DNA from: Salinibacterium hongtaonis
GTDB lineage: Bacteria > Actinomycetota > Actinomycetes > Actinomycetales > Microbacteriaceae
NCBI RefSeq assembly: GCF_003065485.1
Contig: NZ_CP026951.1
Location: 1,612,001-1,676,000 of the forward strand
Reading direction: 5' to 3'
DNA: 64,000 bases
The position numbers and the translations under genes are program-made. The notes under the pieces are model-generated. The model was given only the letters and a program-made list of their open reading frames with translations. It was not told where the DNA came from and did no database searches. Shown here piece after piece: positions 45,104 to 55,773 of the stretch (position 1 is the stretch's first letter; each line of letters begins with the position of its first letter).

Positions 45104-45183
45104 GGCCGCTCACCCTTTCCCGGTGCCCCCGAAGTTCCCGGCGCCCCGAAGCCCGCCTGCGCGGTTACGTGTGAACTCGCTGG

Positions 45184-46461
<1,278 letters not shown>

Positions 46462-46616
46462 GAGCCCTCTCCTCTATACCGTCGCGTCTGGTGAAAACGA
46501 GCCTAACCCGAGTCACCGACACTCACATGCATTCTTGTCGAATGCCGCGCAAAGTGTCTGAGTGCCGCCCAGCCTAGACTGAGATAACGGCACAGGCAGA
46601 AAGCGCGGATTACGAC

Positions 46617-47282
46617 ATGACGGAACGCTGGGCGAGGTTCAGCCGAGGCTGGCTCGTCGCCGGCTTCGCTACCTTTGCTGCCGCTTTCTCGCATGGTGCG
46701 GCAAGCGGCGCGCATCCACCCGCTTTCGCAATCGTGCTCGCTCTCGCTTTCTCCGGGCCCGTGTGCGTGTGTCTCGCCGGGCGGTCTCTTTCAGCTGCTC
46801 GCGTTGCGCCCGCTGTCGCCGTTAGCCAGCTCGCCTATCACGGCCTTTTCGCGTTCTTTGGCCCGTCCGCAGCACCCGTCACCGCACTCAGCGCGCATGT
46901 CGAAGGCCACGCACTCCACGACCACGGTGCCACAGCGATCGACGCTGCCCCGGTCGCGTCTGGGGTTGCGGCATCCGGATTCGTGATGGCAGACCCGGGG
47001 ATGCTCTGGGCCCATGCCGGCGCTGCGGTGGCCACGCTCGCAGCGATTGTCTTCGCTGAGCGCACCGTGAAGAACATTGCCGCTGCGGCCGCTCCGCTTC
47101 TCACCTCGATCGTCGACACCGCGCTTCGCGCCCTGCGGGCAGTGCGGGCATCCGAGGCCCCGCCGCTCCTTGCATCTCTCCACGCCCTGCCCGCCCGGCA
47201 CGAACGGATGCCCGTTGCGGCTCGTGCGCTCCTCATCGGATTCCTTCGCCACCGCGGTCCACCCGCGTCTGCCTGCGCTTAG
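46617..47282 (+). CDS. Multi-helix membrane protein at the copper locus
   Basis: A 221-residue protein with four to five hydrophobic helices (ARFSRGWLVAGFATFAAAF, IVLALAFSGPVCVCLAG). A His-rich loop in the middle reads HVEGHALHDHG near residue 93. The C-terminus is basic. No named domain. Genes of this character often sit beside ycnI/copC in actinobacteria, and the histidines suggest metal contact; a copper function is inference from context. Confidence 0.7.
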   Translation: MTERWARFSRGWLVAGFATFAAAFSHGAASGAHPPAFAIVLALAFSGPVCVCLAGRSLSAARVAPAVAVSQLAYHGLFAFFGPSAAPVTALSAHVEGHALHDHGATAIDAAPVASGVAASGFVMADPGMLWAHAGAAVATLAAIVFAERTVKNIAAAAAPLLTSIVDTALRALRAVRASEAPPLLASLHALPARHERMPVAARALLIGFLRHRGPPASACA

Positions 47283-47362
47283 TCGGCACCCGCCGCATCG
47301 CGCACGCACTCTCTGGCAACGAACATTCGGACACCCATGTCCACACAGTCAAGGAATCACTT

Positions 47363-48031
47363 GTGAAAGCTCTCACCACATCCACTATTACGGCTGCCGC
47401 AGTCGCCGCACTCGTCATCGCCGCGCCTCTTGCAGCCAACGCCCACGTTGGCGTCACACCTAGCTCGACCGCCGCAGGCAGCCCGTCCGTGCTCACGTTT
47501 TCATTCAGCCACGGCTGCGAAGGTTCGCCCACCACGTCTCTGACGTTCGGCATCCCCGAGTCGATTGAATCAGTAACCCCGACAGTGCACCCAGGATGGA
47601 GCATTGCTGAGACCCCCACGACCGTCACCTACACGGCAAACACCCCGGTTGCCGACGGACTGCGCGACACGGTTGCGCTCTCGGTCGTGCTCCCTGCCGG
47701 CGACGAGGGCGATACTGTCGCCTTCCCCGTGGTGCAGGGCTGCGTTGACGGCGAGCATGCCTGGACCGAGCTTGCCGAGGGCGACGCTGAGCCCGACAGC
47801 CCCGCCCCAACGATCACCCTCACCGCAGCGGACCCCTCCGCCGGTGGACACGGTCACGGCGCAGCGACAGACAGCGCAGAAACCGAAGAGCACGCAACGT
47901 CAGCCGAGTCGGCATCCGCAGAAGGTTCAGTGGATGTTGTCGGCCGTGGCCTCGGAATCGCTGGCCTGGTCGTCGGCGCCGTCGGCATCGTGATCGGTCT
48001 CACGGCGCGTCGCCGGGCGGTGCGCTCATGA
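47363..48031 (+). CDS. YcnI-family (DUF1775) copper-associated surface protein
   Basis: A 222-residue protein from GTG 47363, with AAGGA seven bases upstream. It has a signal peptide ending LAANA near residue 26 and the mature start HVGVTPSSTAAG, where the N-terminal histidine is the YcnI copper ligand. The DUF1775 domain runs to about residue 150. A disordered Ser/Glu region follows, and a C-terminal helix (GLGIAGLVVGAVGIVIGL) with an Arg tail anchors it. It overlaps copC by four bases. Confidence 0.92.
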   Translation: MKALTTSTITAAAVAALVIAAPLAANAHVGVTPSSTAAGSPSVLTFSFSHGCEGSPTTSLTFGIPESIESVTPTVHPGWSIAETPTTVTYTANTPVADGLRDTVALSVVLPAGDEGDTVAFPVVQGCVDGEHAWTELAEGDAEPDSPAPTITLTAADPSAGGHGHGAATDSAETEEHATSAESASAEGSVDVVGRGLGIAGLVVGAVGIVIGLTARRRAVRS

Positions 48032-48645
48032 GTGCCATGATCAGCGGCTGCCTGCGTCGCCCGCTCGCTGTTTTCGCGGCGATTCTCGCGATCATCCTCG
48101 CCTCGGTTGTAGGAATGGCCAGTGCGGCCAGCGCCCACAACTACGTCGTATCATCCACTCCAACCGAAGGGCAGACTCTCACCGAATTGCCCAAGGAGTT
48201 CATCGTCACGACGAACGATGTGCTGCTGTCGGCTGGCGCGGTAGCGATGGAAGTCACGGATGCTGACGGGCTGTTTTATGGCGACGGTTGCGTGACGATC
48301 GATGGTGCAAGCGTCACGATGCCGGCCGCGCTTGGCGCTCCCGGCAACTACACCCTCACGTGGCAGGCCGTCTCGGCGGATGCTCACACGATCTCGGGCG
48401 TGATCAGCTTTGCGTGGGCTCCAACACAGCCCGGTGACGAATCGGTCGGCCACGCGACTGCACCGCAGTGCGGCGTCTCCTCAGAAGAGGAACAGGTGGA
48501 GCCCTCCGCCACCGCAGAGGAGCCGTCGACACCGGCCGTTCCCGAAGAGGAATCGACGCTGCCCGTGGGGATCTGGATCGCCTCCGGTCTGATCGGCCTC
48601 GCGGTTATCGCTGTCGTCATCATGGCGCTTCGCCGCAAGCGCTAA
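48028..48645 (+). CDS. CopC-domain copper-binding protein
   Basis: A 205-residue protein with a signal peptide (cleavage near ASA-HNYVV, residue 36). The CopC beta-sandwich follows: HNYVVSSTPTEGQTL then YTLTWQAVSADAHTISGVISF, with the N-terminal His and the DAHTISG histidine that bind Cu(II). A Pro/Glu-rich linker and a C-terminal helix (IWIASGLIGLAVIAVVIMAL) tether it to the membrane. Together with YcnI it likely handles extracellular copper. It has no fused CopD domain. Confidence 0.92.
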   Translation: MSAMISGCLRRPLAVFAAILAIILASVVGMASAASAHNYVVSSTPTEGQTLTELPKEFIVTTNDVLLSAGAVAMEVTDADGLFYGDGCVTIDGASVTMPAALGAPGNYTLTWQAVSADAHTISGVISFAWAPTQPGDESVGHATAPQCGVSSEEEQVEPSATAEEPSTPAVPEEESTLPVGIWIASGLIGLAVIAVVIMALRRKR

Positions 48646-48665
48646 ACGCAAGCCATTCACAGAGC

Positions 48666-48698
48666 GAAGGCCCTCGTCGACCATCGACGGGGGCCTTC
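48666..48698 (+). terminator. Terminator between copC and the RidA gene
   Basis: GAAGGCCCTCGTCGA (48666-48680) pairs with TCGACGGGGGCCTTC (48684-48698), a long GC-rich stem with a short loop and one mismatch, in the gap between two convergent genes. It can serve both strands. Confidence 0.7.
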
Positions 48699-48720
48699 AT
48701 TGTCGCGGGTGGCGAGTGGT

Positions 48721-49104
48721 TTACTGAGCTGCGGGTCGGACCGCGGTCACATCCATGGCGACGAGCGGCCCGGGCAGATCTGCCCCGAATACCGTGCGCA
48801 CCGGGTAGGGCTGCGGGAACCGCCGGCCGTACACCTCGGTCACGGCCGTGAAGTCGGCTGCGAAGTTCTGCACCATCACGGTGACCTTGACCACATCACC
48901 CAGACCGAGGCCTACAACCGCCAGCGCCGATTCGATGTTGTCGATCACGCTCTCGGTTTGCTCTGCAGCATCCGATGACAACGGGGCGTTATCGGGTGTG
49001 AACGGCCCGATTCCTGCCGAGAATACGAAGCCGCCCGCCTCGGCGATGAAGCTGTATGCGCCCCGTGGCTCACCCAGAGCAGGCACGTCACTAAACCTGG
49101 TCAT
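48721..49104 (-). CDS. Rid family protein (enamine/imine deaminase fold)
   Basis: A 127-residue protein of the YjgF/YER057c/UK114 fold. It has FIAEAGGFVFSAGIGPFTPD near residue 19, VVKVTVMVQNFAADFTAVTEVY near 75, and the conserved arginine in PYPVRTVFGADLPG near 97. Canonical RidA hydrolyses reactive enamines made by PLP enzymes. This one belongs to a catabolic-type cluster, so it may deaminate a specific breakdown product. Its ATG overlaps the stop of the ATPase gene. Confidence 0.9.
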   Translation of the reverse strand: MTRFSDVPALGEPRGAYSFIAEAGGFVFSAGIGPFTPDNAPLSSDAAEQTESVIDNIESALAVVGLGLGDVVKVTVMVQNFAADFTAVTEVYGRRFPQPYPVRTVFGADLPGPLVAMDVTAVRPAAQ

Positions 49105-50762
49105 GAGCGAAGCTGACCGGGGATGGCGGAGAGCAGTTCTCGCGTGTAGTCATGCGCCGGGCGGGAGAGCACGTCATCGGCCGCTCCATGCTCAAGCAGA
49201 TCGCCGTGACGCATCACTGCGATGCCGTCTGAGACCTGCCGAATCACGCCAAGATCGTGTGAGATGAAGAGGTAGCTCAGTCCAAACTCTTGCTGGAGAT
49301 CGACAAGGAGCTGCAGAATCTGCTCCTGGACCGAAACGTCGAGCGCGGAGACGGGCTCGTCGAGCACAATCAATTCAGGGCCGAGGGACAGCGCACGAGC
49401 GATGGCAACGCGCTGCCGCTGGCCGCCAGAGAGCTGCCGCGGACGACGATCCGCAATCTCGACTGGCAGGCTCACCCGATCGAGCAGATCGTGTGCGAGA
49501 GTTCGTCTGCTGGCACGATCCCCTATCGAAAACGCGCGCAGCGGTTCGGTGATGATCCGCTCGATTGACATGCTCGGATCAAGGGAGCCAAACGGGTTCT
49601 GGTAGACAACCTGGATGCGGCGGCGAAGCTGACGAAGGCTCTCTCCCCTAAGCGCAGAGATGTCCTGGCCGTCGAACATGATGCTGCCCGAGTCGGCAGG
49701 GATGATTCGCGCCGCAATGCGGGCAAGGGTCGTTTTGCCCGAGCCGGACTCCCCCACGATCGAGAATGTCGATCCTCGAGCAACGTCGATCGAGACGGAG
49801 TTGACGGCCGTGAGCGTTGTCGCACCGACACCTGGCCTGCGCACCGAGTACGTCTTGACGATGTCGACCAGAGACAGAACGGTGTCGTTACGACTCTCCT
49901 GCGTCACCCGGTCGCGCAAAAAGAGCGGCACGGGGCGCGACTCGGTCGAAACCGTCGGCGTCAGGCGTGCGCTCGAGAGCCCCGGCGCCGCTGCCACGAG
50001 CTTGCGCGTGTAGTCGTGCTGCGGGTTGCCAAGAACCTCGGAGGCGAGTCCCTCCTCGACCACGCGGCCGCTCTGCATCACGACGATGCGGTCAGCCCGA
50101 TCGGCCGCGACGGCCAGGTCGTGGGTGACGAGCACAACCGCAGTGCCATGCAGCTCTGCAAGGGCTTCGATGCGGTCGAGAACTTGCTTCTGCACCGTGA
50201 CATCGAGAGCGCTGGTCGGCTCATCGGCGATGACCAGCGCCGGATTACACGCCCACGCGATGCCGATGAGTACCCGCTGTCGCATGCCCCCCGAAAGCTC
50301 GTGCGGGTATTGGGTAGCCCGAATCTCTGGCTCAACGATTCCCACCTCGGCAAGAATCTCGACTGCGCGGGCCGCAGCATCCTGTCGCGAGAGCCGCTGA
50401 TGCAACCGAAGCACTTCGGCGATCTGCTCTCCCACGCGGATGAGCGGGTTCAGAGAGTTAGAGGGGTCCTGGGGCACAAAGCCGATCTGGGCACCGCGCA
50501 GCTTGCGAATCTCGCGCTCGCGCATGCCAATCAGTTCACGACCGTCGAAACGGATGGAGCCGCCGACAATGACGCCGCCCTCAGAGAGACGGTTCACGAT
50601 CGACTGGGAAACGGTGCTCTTGCCCGAGCCGGATTCGCCGACGACCGCAACAACACCGCCGCGCGGCACAGAGAAACTGATCCCCTTGACCGCGTGGACG
50701 GTGCCAGAACTCGCACGGTAATCGACCAGGAGGTCGCTGATCACGAGCAGGTCGTCGGTCAC
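49101..50762 (-). CDS. Fused double ATPase of the second peptide-type ABC importer
   Basis: A 553-residue protein from GTG 50762, overlapping the permease stop (GTGA). It contains two complete ATP-binding domains: the first with VGESGSGKST near residue 37, LSGGMRQRVLIG and DEPTSALDVTVQ; the second with VGESGSGKTT near 338, LSGGQRQRVAIA and DEPVSALDVSVQ. The arrangement is the DppD-DppF fusion. Intact, unlike the paralogous gene at 35334. It powers the permeases at 50759 and 51553. Confidence 0.93.
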   Translation of the reverse strand: MTDDLLVISDLLVDYRASSGTVHAVKGISFSVPRGGVVAVVGESGSGKSTVSQSIVNRLSEGGVIVGGSIRFDGRELIGMREREIRKLRGAQIGFVPQDPSNSLNPLIRVGEQIAEVLRLHQRLSRQDAAARAVEILAEVGIVEPEIRATQYPHELSGGMRQRVLIGIAWACNPALVIADEPTSALDVTVQKQVLDRIEALAELHGTAVVLVTHDLAVAADRADRIVVMQSGRVVEEGLASEVLGNPQHDYTRKLVAAAPGLSSARLTPTVSTESRPVPLFLRDRVTQESRNDTVLSLVDIVKTYSVRRPGVGATTLTAVNSVSIDVARGSTFSIVGESGSGKTTLARIAARIIPADSGSIMFDGQDISALRGESLRQLRRRIQVVYQNPFGSLDPSMSIERIITEPLRAFSIGDRASRRTLAHDLLDRVSLPVEIADRRPRQLSGGQRQRVAIARALSLGPELIVLDEPVSALDVSVQEQILQLLVDLQQEFGLSYLFISHDLGVIRQVSDGIAVMRHGDLLEHGAADDVLSRPAHDYTRELLSAIPGQLRS

Positions 50763-51556
50763 TTGTCTCCTCCGAAGTAGCGGGCAACGCGGTTGACGGC
50801 AAGCACCACGATCAGAATGACGACACCCGGGATGATGCTCAGGTACGGCGCGATGGCAACGAAGTCGCGACCGGCAGATACGAGAGCACCCCACTCTGGC
50901 TCCGGCGGCTGGGCACCGAAACCGAGAAAGCTCAGCGCCGAAACGGAGAGCACTGCGGTTGCGAGCTCCAGGGCAGCCATCGCGATGACGGGCCGTGCCG
51001 CGTTCGGCAGGATATGGGCAAACACAATGCCGGGCCAGCGCACCCCGAGGGTGGCGGCCGCCTCAACGTATTCCTCGTTGCGCACTCGCACGACCTGAGA
51101 TCGCATCACGCGCGCGAACGAGCCTGCGGCGCCAAGCCCTACGCCCAACGCCACCGACCATGGCCCAAAACCGAGCGTCACCACCACGATGAGGGCAAGC
51201 AGGATGCCTGGGACAGCGATGAGCACGTCGACAAAGCGCATAACGACAAAGTCGATGCGCCCTCCGATAAAGCCAGAGAGCAGTCCCACGATTGCTCCGA
51301 CAACGACACCGACGACGACGGCGAGTCCGGCGGCGGCAATCGAGAGCCGCGCGCCATAGATAACGCGGGAGAAGAGGTCGCGGCCCAGGTGGTCGGTGCC
51401 AAACCAGTTCTCGGCGCTCGGCGGCAGGAGCTTCGCCGAGGCAACTGATGCATAGGGGTCGTGGGTGGCGAAGATGGCAGGGAACCCCACGACCAGCCCC
51501 GTGAGAACGATGACAGCCAAGGAGACGAGAAGCCCCGGCTTAGTGAGAAGCCTCAT
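50759..51556 (-). CDS. ABC importer permease, DppC type
   Basis: A 265-residue permease with about six hydrophobic helices. The extracytoplasmic motif FGTDHLGRDLFSRVIYGARLS is near residue 52 and the EAA loop EAAATLGVRWPGIVFAHILPN is near 163. Overlaps the DppB-type gene upstream (ATGA) and the ATPase gene downstream. Confidence 0.92.
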   Translation of the reverse strand: MRLLTKPGLLVSLAVIVLTGLVVGFPAIFATHDPYASVASAKLLPPSAENWFGTDHLGRDLFSRVIYGARLSIAAAGLAVVVGVVVGAIVGLLSGFIGGRIDFVVMRFVDVLIAVPGILLALIVVVTLGFGPWSVALGVGLGAAGSFARVMRSQVVRVRNEEYVEAAATLGVRWPGIVFAHILPNAARPVIAMAALELATAVLSVSALSFLGFGAQPPEPEWGALVSAGRDFVAIAPYLSIIPGVVILIVVLAVNRVARYFGGDK

Positions 51557-52569
51557 GCGGAGACCTCCGCCTTTCGTGCGGTCTTCGGTCGCGCAAGCGC
51601 TGGCCGGATGCGGGGGTCGATAAAGCTGTAGGACAGGTCGACAAGAAGGTTGGCGAGCGAATAGACGATTGCGACGACCACAATGACGCCCTGGATTACC
51701 GTCACGTCACGCGCCAGCACAGCATCCACTGTTAGTCGGCCGATGCCGTCGCGCGAAAACACGGTCTCGACGACGGCTGTTCCTCCCGCGAGGTAGCCGA
51801 TCTGCAGACCGATCACGGTGATGGAGGGCAACAGCGAGTTGCGCAGCACATGGCGCACGAAGATGGTGCGGGACGAGAGCCCCTTGGCAACGGCCGTGAA
51901 GACGTACGGGCTCTCCATCGCCTCGAGAACCGCGGAGGAGAACACCTGAAAGAAGAGTGCCCCCACCGGTAGCGCCAGCGTTATTGCTGGCAGAACCACG
52001 CTCATGGGGTCGCGCGTACCGGAGGATGGCAGCCAACCGAGGCCGAACGAGAACACCGTGATAAGCACGAGACCGCTCAAGAACGCCGGGATCGCGACTC
52101 CGAGCGGCGGAACCTGCAGGAGCGTGTTACGGAGCCACCGCGGTCGAGAAAGGTAGGCAAGAAACGTGACAAGGGCGGCACCGAGGATACCCAGAACGAG
52201 GGCGAGAATGGCAACCTGTGCCGTGTTGGGCAGTGCGCGGCCGATGAGGTCGAGCACGGGAAGACCGGTAGAGATCGAGATGCCGAAGTCGCCGACGAGC
52301 ACGCCGCCGAGCCGAACGAAGTATTGCTGCCAGAGCGGCCCATCGAGACCATAACGCTCTCGGAGAGCCTGCAGTTGCTCAGGGTCTGTCGTAGTGGCGT
52401 CCCCGCCCTTGGCAGCAAGCGCTGCAAGGACGGGGTCGCCGGGAAGCGCGTTGATCAGAAGAAACGTGACCGTATAGGTCGCCCAGATCACAAAGACGAA
52501 CTGGAGAATCTTGGGCGCGAGAAAGAGAGCGGTGCTCTTGAGCCTCGACGGTGCCCCTGCTGATGCCAT
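51553..52569 (-). CDS. ABC importer permease, DppB type
   Basis: A 338-residue permease. The first helix ILQFVFVIWATYTVTFLLINALPGDP is near residue 17. The EAA loop TAVAKGLSSRTIFVRHVLRN is near 227. GTAVVETVFSRDGIGRL near 267 is the usual DppB C-terminal motif. It forms the channel with the DppC-type subunit and follows the binding-protein gene by 31 bases. Confidence 0.92.
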   Translation of the reverse strand: MASAGAPSRLKSTALFLAPKILQFVFVIWATYTVTFLLINALPGDPVLAALAAKGGDATTTDPEQLQALRERYGLDGPLWQQYFVRLGGVLVGDFGISISTGLPVLDLIGRALPNTAQVAILALVLGILGAALVTFLAYLSRPRWLRNTLLQVPPLGVAIPAFLSGLVLITVFSFGLGWLPSSGTRDPMSVVLPAITLALPVGALFFQVFSSAVLEAMESPYVFTAVAKGLSSRTIFVRHVLRNSLLPSITVIGLQIGYLAGGTAVVETVFSRDGIGRLTVDAVLARDVTVIQGVIVVVAIVYSLANLLVDLSYSFIDPRIRPALARPKTARKAEVSA

Positions 52570-52600
52570 GCGCGTTCCGATTTCTACTGACAGGCTTCGA

Positions 52601-54187
52601 CTAGCTGAGCTTCATGTCGAAGAGGTTGACGCGCGATGCGGAGTCGAACACGATTCCGCTTACCGACGAGGACGATGCGTGCAACTGAATCGTCTCGAGC
52701 GTCGGAATGACATAGGCCTTGTCGACGACGAGAGCCTGGATGTCGTCGATGATCGCCTGGCGGGCATCGGCGTCGGCCGTTGTTGCCTGCTCAGCAAGCA
52801 GCGCTTCGAGCTCTGCGTCGTCAACGATCGCCCAGTGCGACGATGCTTCCTGCGACAACAGCACGCGGAGCACATCGGGGTCCGTGCGCGTGAGACCGGC
52901 ACCGAGGAACTCATATGAGCCGCTGGCGATCGCACCGAAGAAGTCACCGGGGGTAACCATGTTCAGCTGGAGGTCGAAGCCGATCTCCTTGAGCTGAATC
53001 TGCGCAGCCTCGAGCACGTCCTGAGCGTAGAAGCCCGTAACCGTTGCCGTGAGCTTCTGGCCCGCCTTTTCGCGGATGCCGTCGGCCCCTTCGACCCAGC
53101 CGGCTTCTTCGAGAAGGTCAATGGCACCGTCGCGGTCGAACTCCATGGCCTTTGCCTGGCTGGTGTAACCGGGCGTTGTGGAGGTCAGCACGCTGGTGGG
53201 CGCCTGTCCGCTTGCGGAGCCCGTGAGCTCATTGATCTCGCCGCGGTCGAGTCCGATCATGACGGCCTTGCGAACGGCTTCTTCTGCCAGAACTCCCGTG
53301 GAGGTGTTGGCGATGAGCGAGTTCGGCACCCCGGGGTTTGCTGCCGCATAGAGAGCGTAGTCATCCGTGGCAAAGCGAGACTCGTCGATGTAGGGCAGGT
53401 CCTGAATCACATCGAACTCACCGGAGGTGAGCCCACCCGTGCGAACGCCGTTTTCGGTGATGATCGGGAAGGTGATGCTGTCGGCGTATGCCTCGCCCGT
53501 GTGGCCGCGGAGCTCGGAGCCCCAGTCGTAGCCCGTGCGCTTGACGATCTCGAGCGAGTCGTTCTGCACGTAGGACTCAAGCACGAATGCACCGGAGCCA
53601 ACGATCGACTGGCAGCGGGCCTCTGGCGTCTCTGTCGTCGTCTCGGCGGAGACGATGCCGAGCGTGATGGTCGATGCGCCCTGCAGGAACTGGGCGTTCG
53701 GGGCGGAGAAGTCCACGGTGAAGGACGACTCGTCGTTCACGGTGGTCGCCGTGTATCCCGCGAGGTACTGAGCAACGAGCGAGGCGCTGGCACCCAGCTG
53801 CATTGCGGCATCGAAGTTGGCGGCGACGACATCCGCCGTCAGCTCAGTGCCGTCGCTGAAAGTGACTCCATCGCGCAGCGTGAAGTCGAACGAGGTCAGG
53901 TCGTCATTTGCCGTCCATGACTCCGCAAGCCACGGAACCAGCTCGCCCGTCTTGGGGTCCTGGTCGAGCAGCGAGTCCACGAGCTGGCGGGCAACGTTGA
54001 GCCCGGTCGTCACGGTGACCTGCTGCGGGTCGATGCACGTGGGGTCTTCTTTGAGCGCGAAGATCACGTCTTGCGAGGATGCGGCCTCGTCGGTGGACGC
54101 TGCACACGAGGCGAGCAGAGCAACTGCGGCGACGGCGACAACCGGCACGCCGATGCGGCGACGCGCACGGAGGGAATTCAGGATCAC
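52601..54187 (-). CDS. Substrate-binding lipoprotein of the second importer, family 5
   Basis: A 528-residue protein from GTG 54187; AAAGG lies six bases upstream, and a longer frame reaching 54481 overlaps the amidohydrolase gene without protein-like content. The lipoprotein signal VAAVALLASC places the lipid cysteine near residue 24. The fold has VIFALKEDPTCIDPQQV near 38 and CQSIVGSGAFVLESYVQND near 190. Substrate unknown. The amidohydrolase gene upstream and RidA downstream suggest that the ligand is an amide or dipeptide degraded after uptake. Confidence 0.92.
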   Translation of the reverse strand: MILNSLRARRRIGVPVVAVAAVALLASCAASTDEAASSQDVIFALKEDPTCIDPQQVTVTTGLNVARQLVDSLLDQDPKTGELVPWLAESWTANDDLTSFDFTLRDGVTFSDGTELTADVVAANFDAAMQLGASASLVAQYLAGYTATTVNDESSFTVDFSAPNAQFLQGASTITLGIVSAETTTETPEARCQSIVGSGAFVLESYVQNDSLEIVKRTGYDWGSELRGHTGEAYADSITFPIITENGVRTGGLTSGEFDVIQDLPYIDESRFATDDYALYAAANPGVPNSLIANTSTGVLAEEAVRKAVMIGLDRGEINELTGSASGQAPTSVLTSTTPGYTSQAKAMEFDRDGAIDLLEEAGWVEGADGIREKAGQKLTATVTGFYAQDVLEAAQIQLKEIGFDLQLNMVTPGDFFGAIASGSYEFLGAGLTRTDPDVLRVLLSQEASSHWAIVDDAELEALLAEQATTADADARQAIIDDIQALVVDKAYVIPTLETIQLHASSSSVSGIVFDSASRVNLFDMKLS

Positions 54188-54281
54188 TGTGGTCCTTTCA
54201 AGGGGTGGAGGAAACATGGTGCTGGATGTGTGCTGTGGTGCGGTGGTGCTGCGGTGCGGTGGTGCAGTCAGGTGAAGAAGA

Positions 54282-55490
54282 TCACAGGGGCAGTTCGCCA
54301 GAGATGACGACTCCGCGGGAGACGACGGCGACGATGTTTTCTGAGCGGAGATCGTCGATGTTCTCCCAGGGGCGACCCTTGATGACGATGAAGTCAACGC
54401 CATAGCCCTCGCGCAGGGTGCCCACCTTTGATCCGAGACCCACGACATCCGCAGCATCCGAGGTTGCAGAAACCAGCGCACGCTCCGCCGACCACTCGAA
54501 CATCGTCTTCATCATGCGAATCTCTTCGAGCTGGTCGCCGAACGTGACCATAGAGCCGTTGGCATCGGTACCGAGAACGAACCGGAGCCCGGCCGCACCA
54601 GCGCCTGCAAAGTTGGTATCCCGCTCTGTGACAACCTCCTGCGCCTTCTCCCGAGCTTCGTCGGAGACCGGGATGGTGCCATTCGCGAGACGGTCATTGA
54701 TGAGCAGCGTGGGCGCAATCGGGATGTTGCGCTCGATAAGGGTGGGCCAGTGACGCTCGACGACACCGGTGCCATGCTCGATCGAGTCCGCGCCGAGGGC
54801 GAGCGCAATATCCACGCCCTCGCTCGAGTGCGTGTGAGCGGCAACGGGCATGCTGAGCGCGTGAGCCTCGTCGATGGTGGTGCTGATCTCGGCGTCGGTC
54901 TGATTGCGCCATCCCACCCGGTCGCCGATCGAGAGCACCCCGCCGCTCGTGTAGATCTTCACCCCGTGGGCGCCAGCCCTTGCCCACTGTCGCACGAGCT
55001 TGCGGCACTCGTCGGGGCTGTCTGCCACGGGGTCGCGGTGAGGGTAGTGGGGAGGGATAAAGAGATCGCCGTGCCCTGCCGTCATGCCGACCTGCCCGTG
55101 CACGAGCACTCGCGGCCCTGCGAGGATGCCCTCGTCGAACGCGCGGCTCGCAGCCAGTTGATGCTTGTCGCCCGCAAGATCGCGAAGCGTCGTGACACCG
55201 GCCTTCGCCGCCCGGATGGCGTTGGAGGCGATGTGGAGCGTGCGCTCCTCGCCGGGTGTCGTGATCGGCCACGATGCGAAGTCGACCTTCTTCTCACCCG
55301 CATAGGCCCCGAGGTGCACATGGGTGTCGACGAGTCCGGGGATGATGCTGTACTCGGCGGGCGAATCTCCGCTCGCCGAAACCGAGCTAATGCTGTCGCC
55401 TGCCCATTCGATGGAGCCAACGCCCACATAGGCGGTGCCGTCCCAGATCGCGACGTTGTCGACTCGGCGCGGGGTAATGACAGCAGTCAT
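54282..55490 (-). CDS. Metal-dependent amidohydrolase (imidazolonepropionase/prolidase-like)
   Basis: A 402-residue enzyme of the amidohydrolase superfamily. All metal-site positions are visible: LVDTHVHLG near residue 54, the lysine in GVKIYTSGG near 175 (likely carboxylated), HTHSSEG near 219, DSIEHGTG near 235 and the aspartate in LGTDANGSM near 308. No signal peptide, so it is cytoplasmic. It resembles the Xaa-Pro dipeptidase/imidazolonepropionase-related group. It is the first gene of the importer cluster and probably hydrolyses the imported compound. Confidence 0.9.
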   Translation of the reverse strand: MTAVITPRRVDNVAIWDGTAYVGVGSIEWAGDSISSVSASGDSPAEYSIIPGLVDTHVHLGAYAGEKKVDFASWPITTPGEERTLHIASNAIRAAKAGVTTLRDLAGDKHQLAASRAFDEGILAGPRVLVHGQVGMTAGHGDLFIPPHYPHRDPVADSPDECRKLVRQWARAGAHGVKIYTSGGVLSIGDRVGWRNQTDAEISTTIDEAHALSMPVAAHTHSSEGVDIALALGADSIEHGTGVVERHWPTLIERNIPIAPTLLINDRLANGTIPVSDEAREKAQEVVTERDTNFAGAGAAGLRFVLGTDANGSMVTFGDQLEEIRMMKTMFEWSAERALVSATSDAADVVGLGSKVGTLREGYGVDFIVIKGRPWENIDDLRSENIVAVVSRGVVISGELPL

Positions 55491-55636
55491 GGTTCTCCTT
55501 CAGTGCGGCAATGCAGGGCGCGGGGGTGCTGACGAACATGTGCCACAGCTGCAGGGAGACCCCAACGAGATGAAATCTCCGTGAACGTTCCAACAAGTTC
55601 TACAGGAACATGTTAACAAGTCACGACGAGTAAGAC

Positions 55637-55651
55637 GAAACATGACGTTTC
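55637..55651. promoter_or_regulatory. Palindrome GAAAC-N5-GTTTC, probable operator
   Basis: GAAAC-ATGAC-GTTTC is a perfect inverted repeat about 150 bases upstream of the amidohydrolase start. The sequence CGAAACATGAC recurs in inverted form 72 bases away (55708-55718), which supports regulator binding rather than chance. The regulator is unknown. Confidence 0.5.
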
Positions 55652-55773
55652 CCAGCAGGTTTGGTGCCCGTTTTGGTGAGAAAACCCCGCTTAAGGCGTG
55701 GGCAAAAGTCATGTTTCGCGCCACTTGTCAACAAGTAGCGCCGCGGAAGGGCGTACCGGCAGCCCCGCACAGC

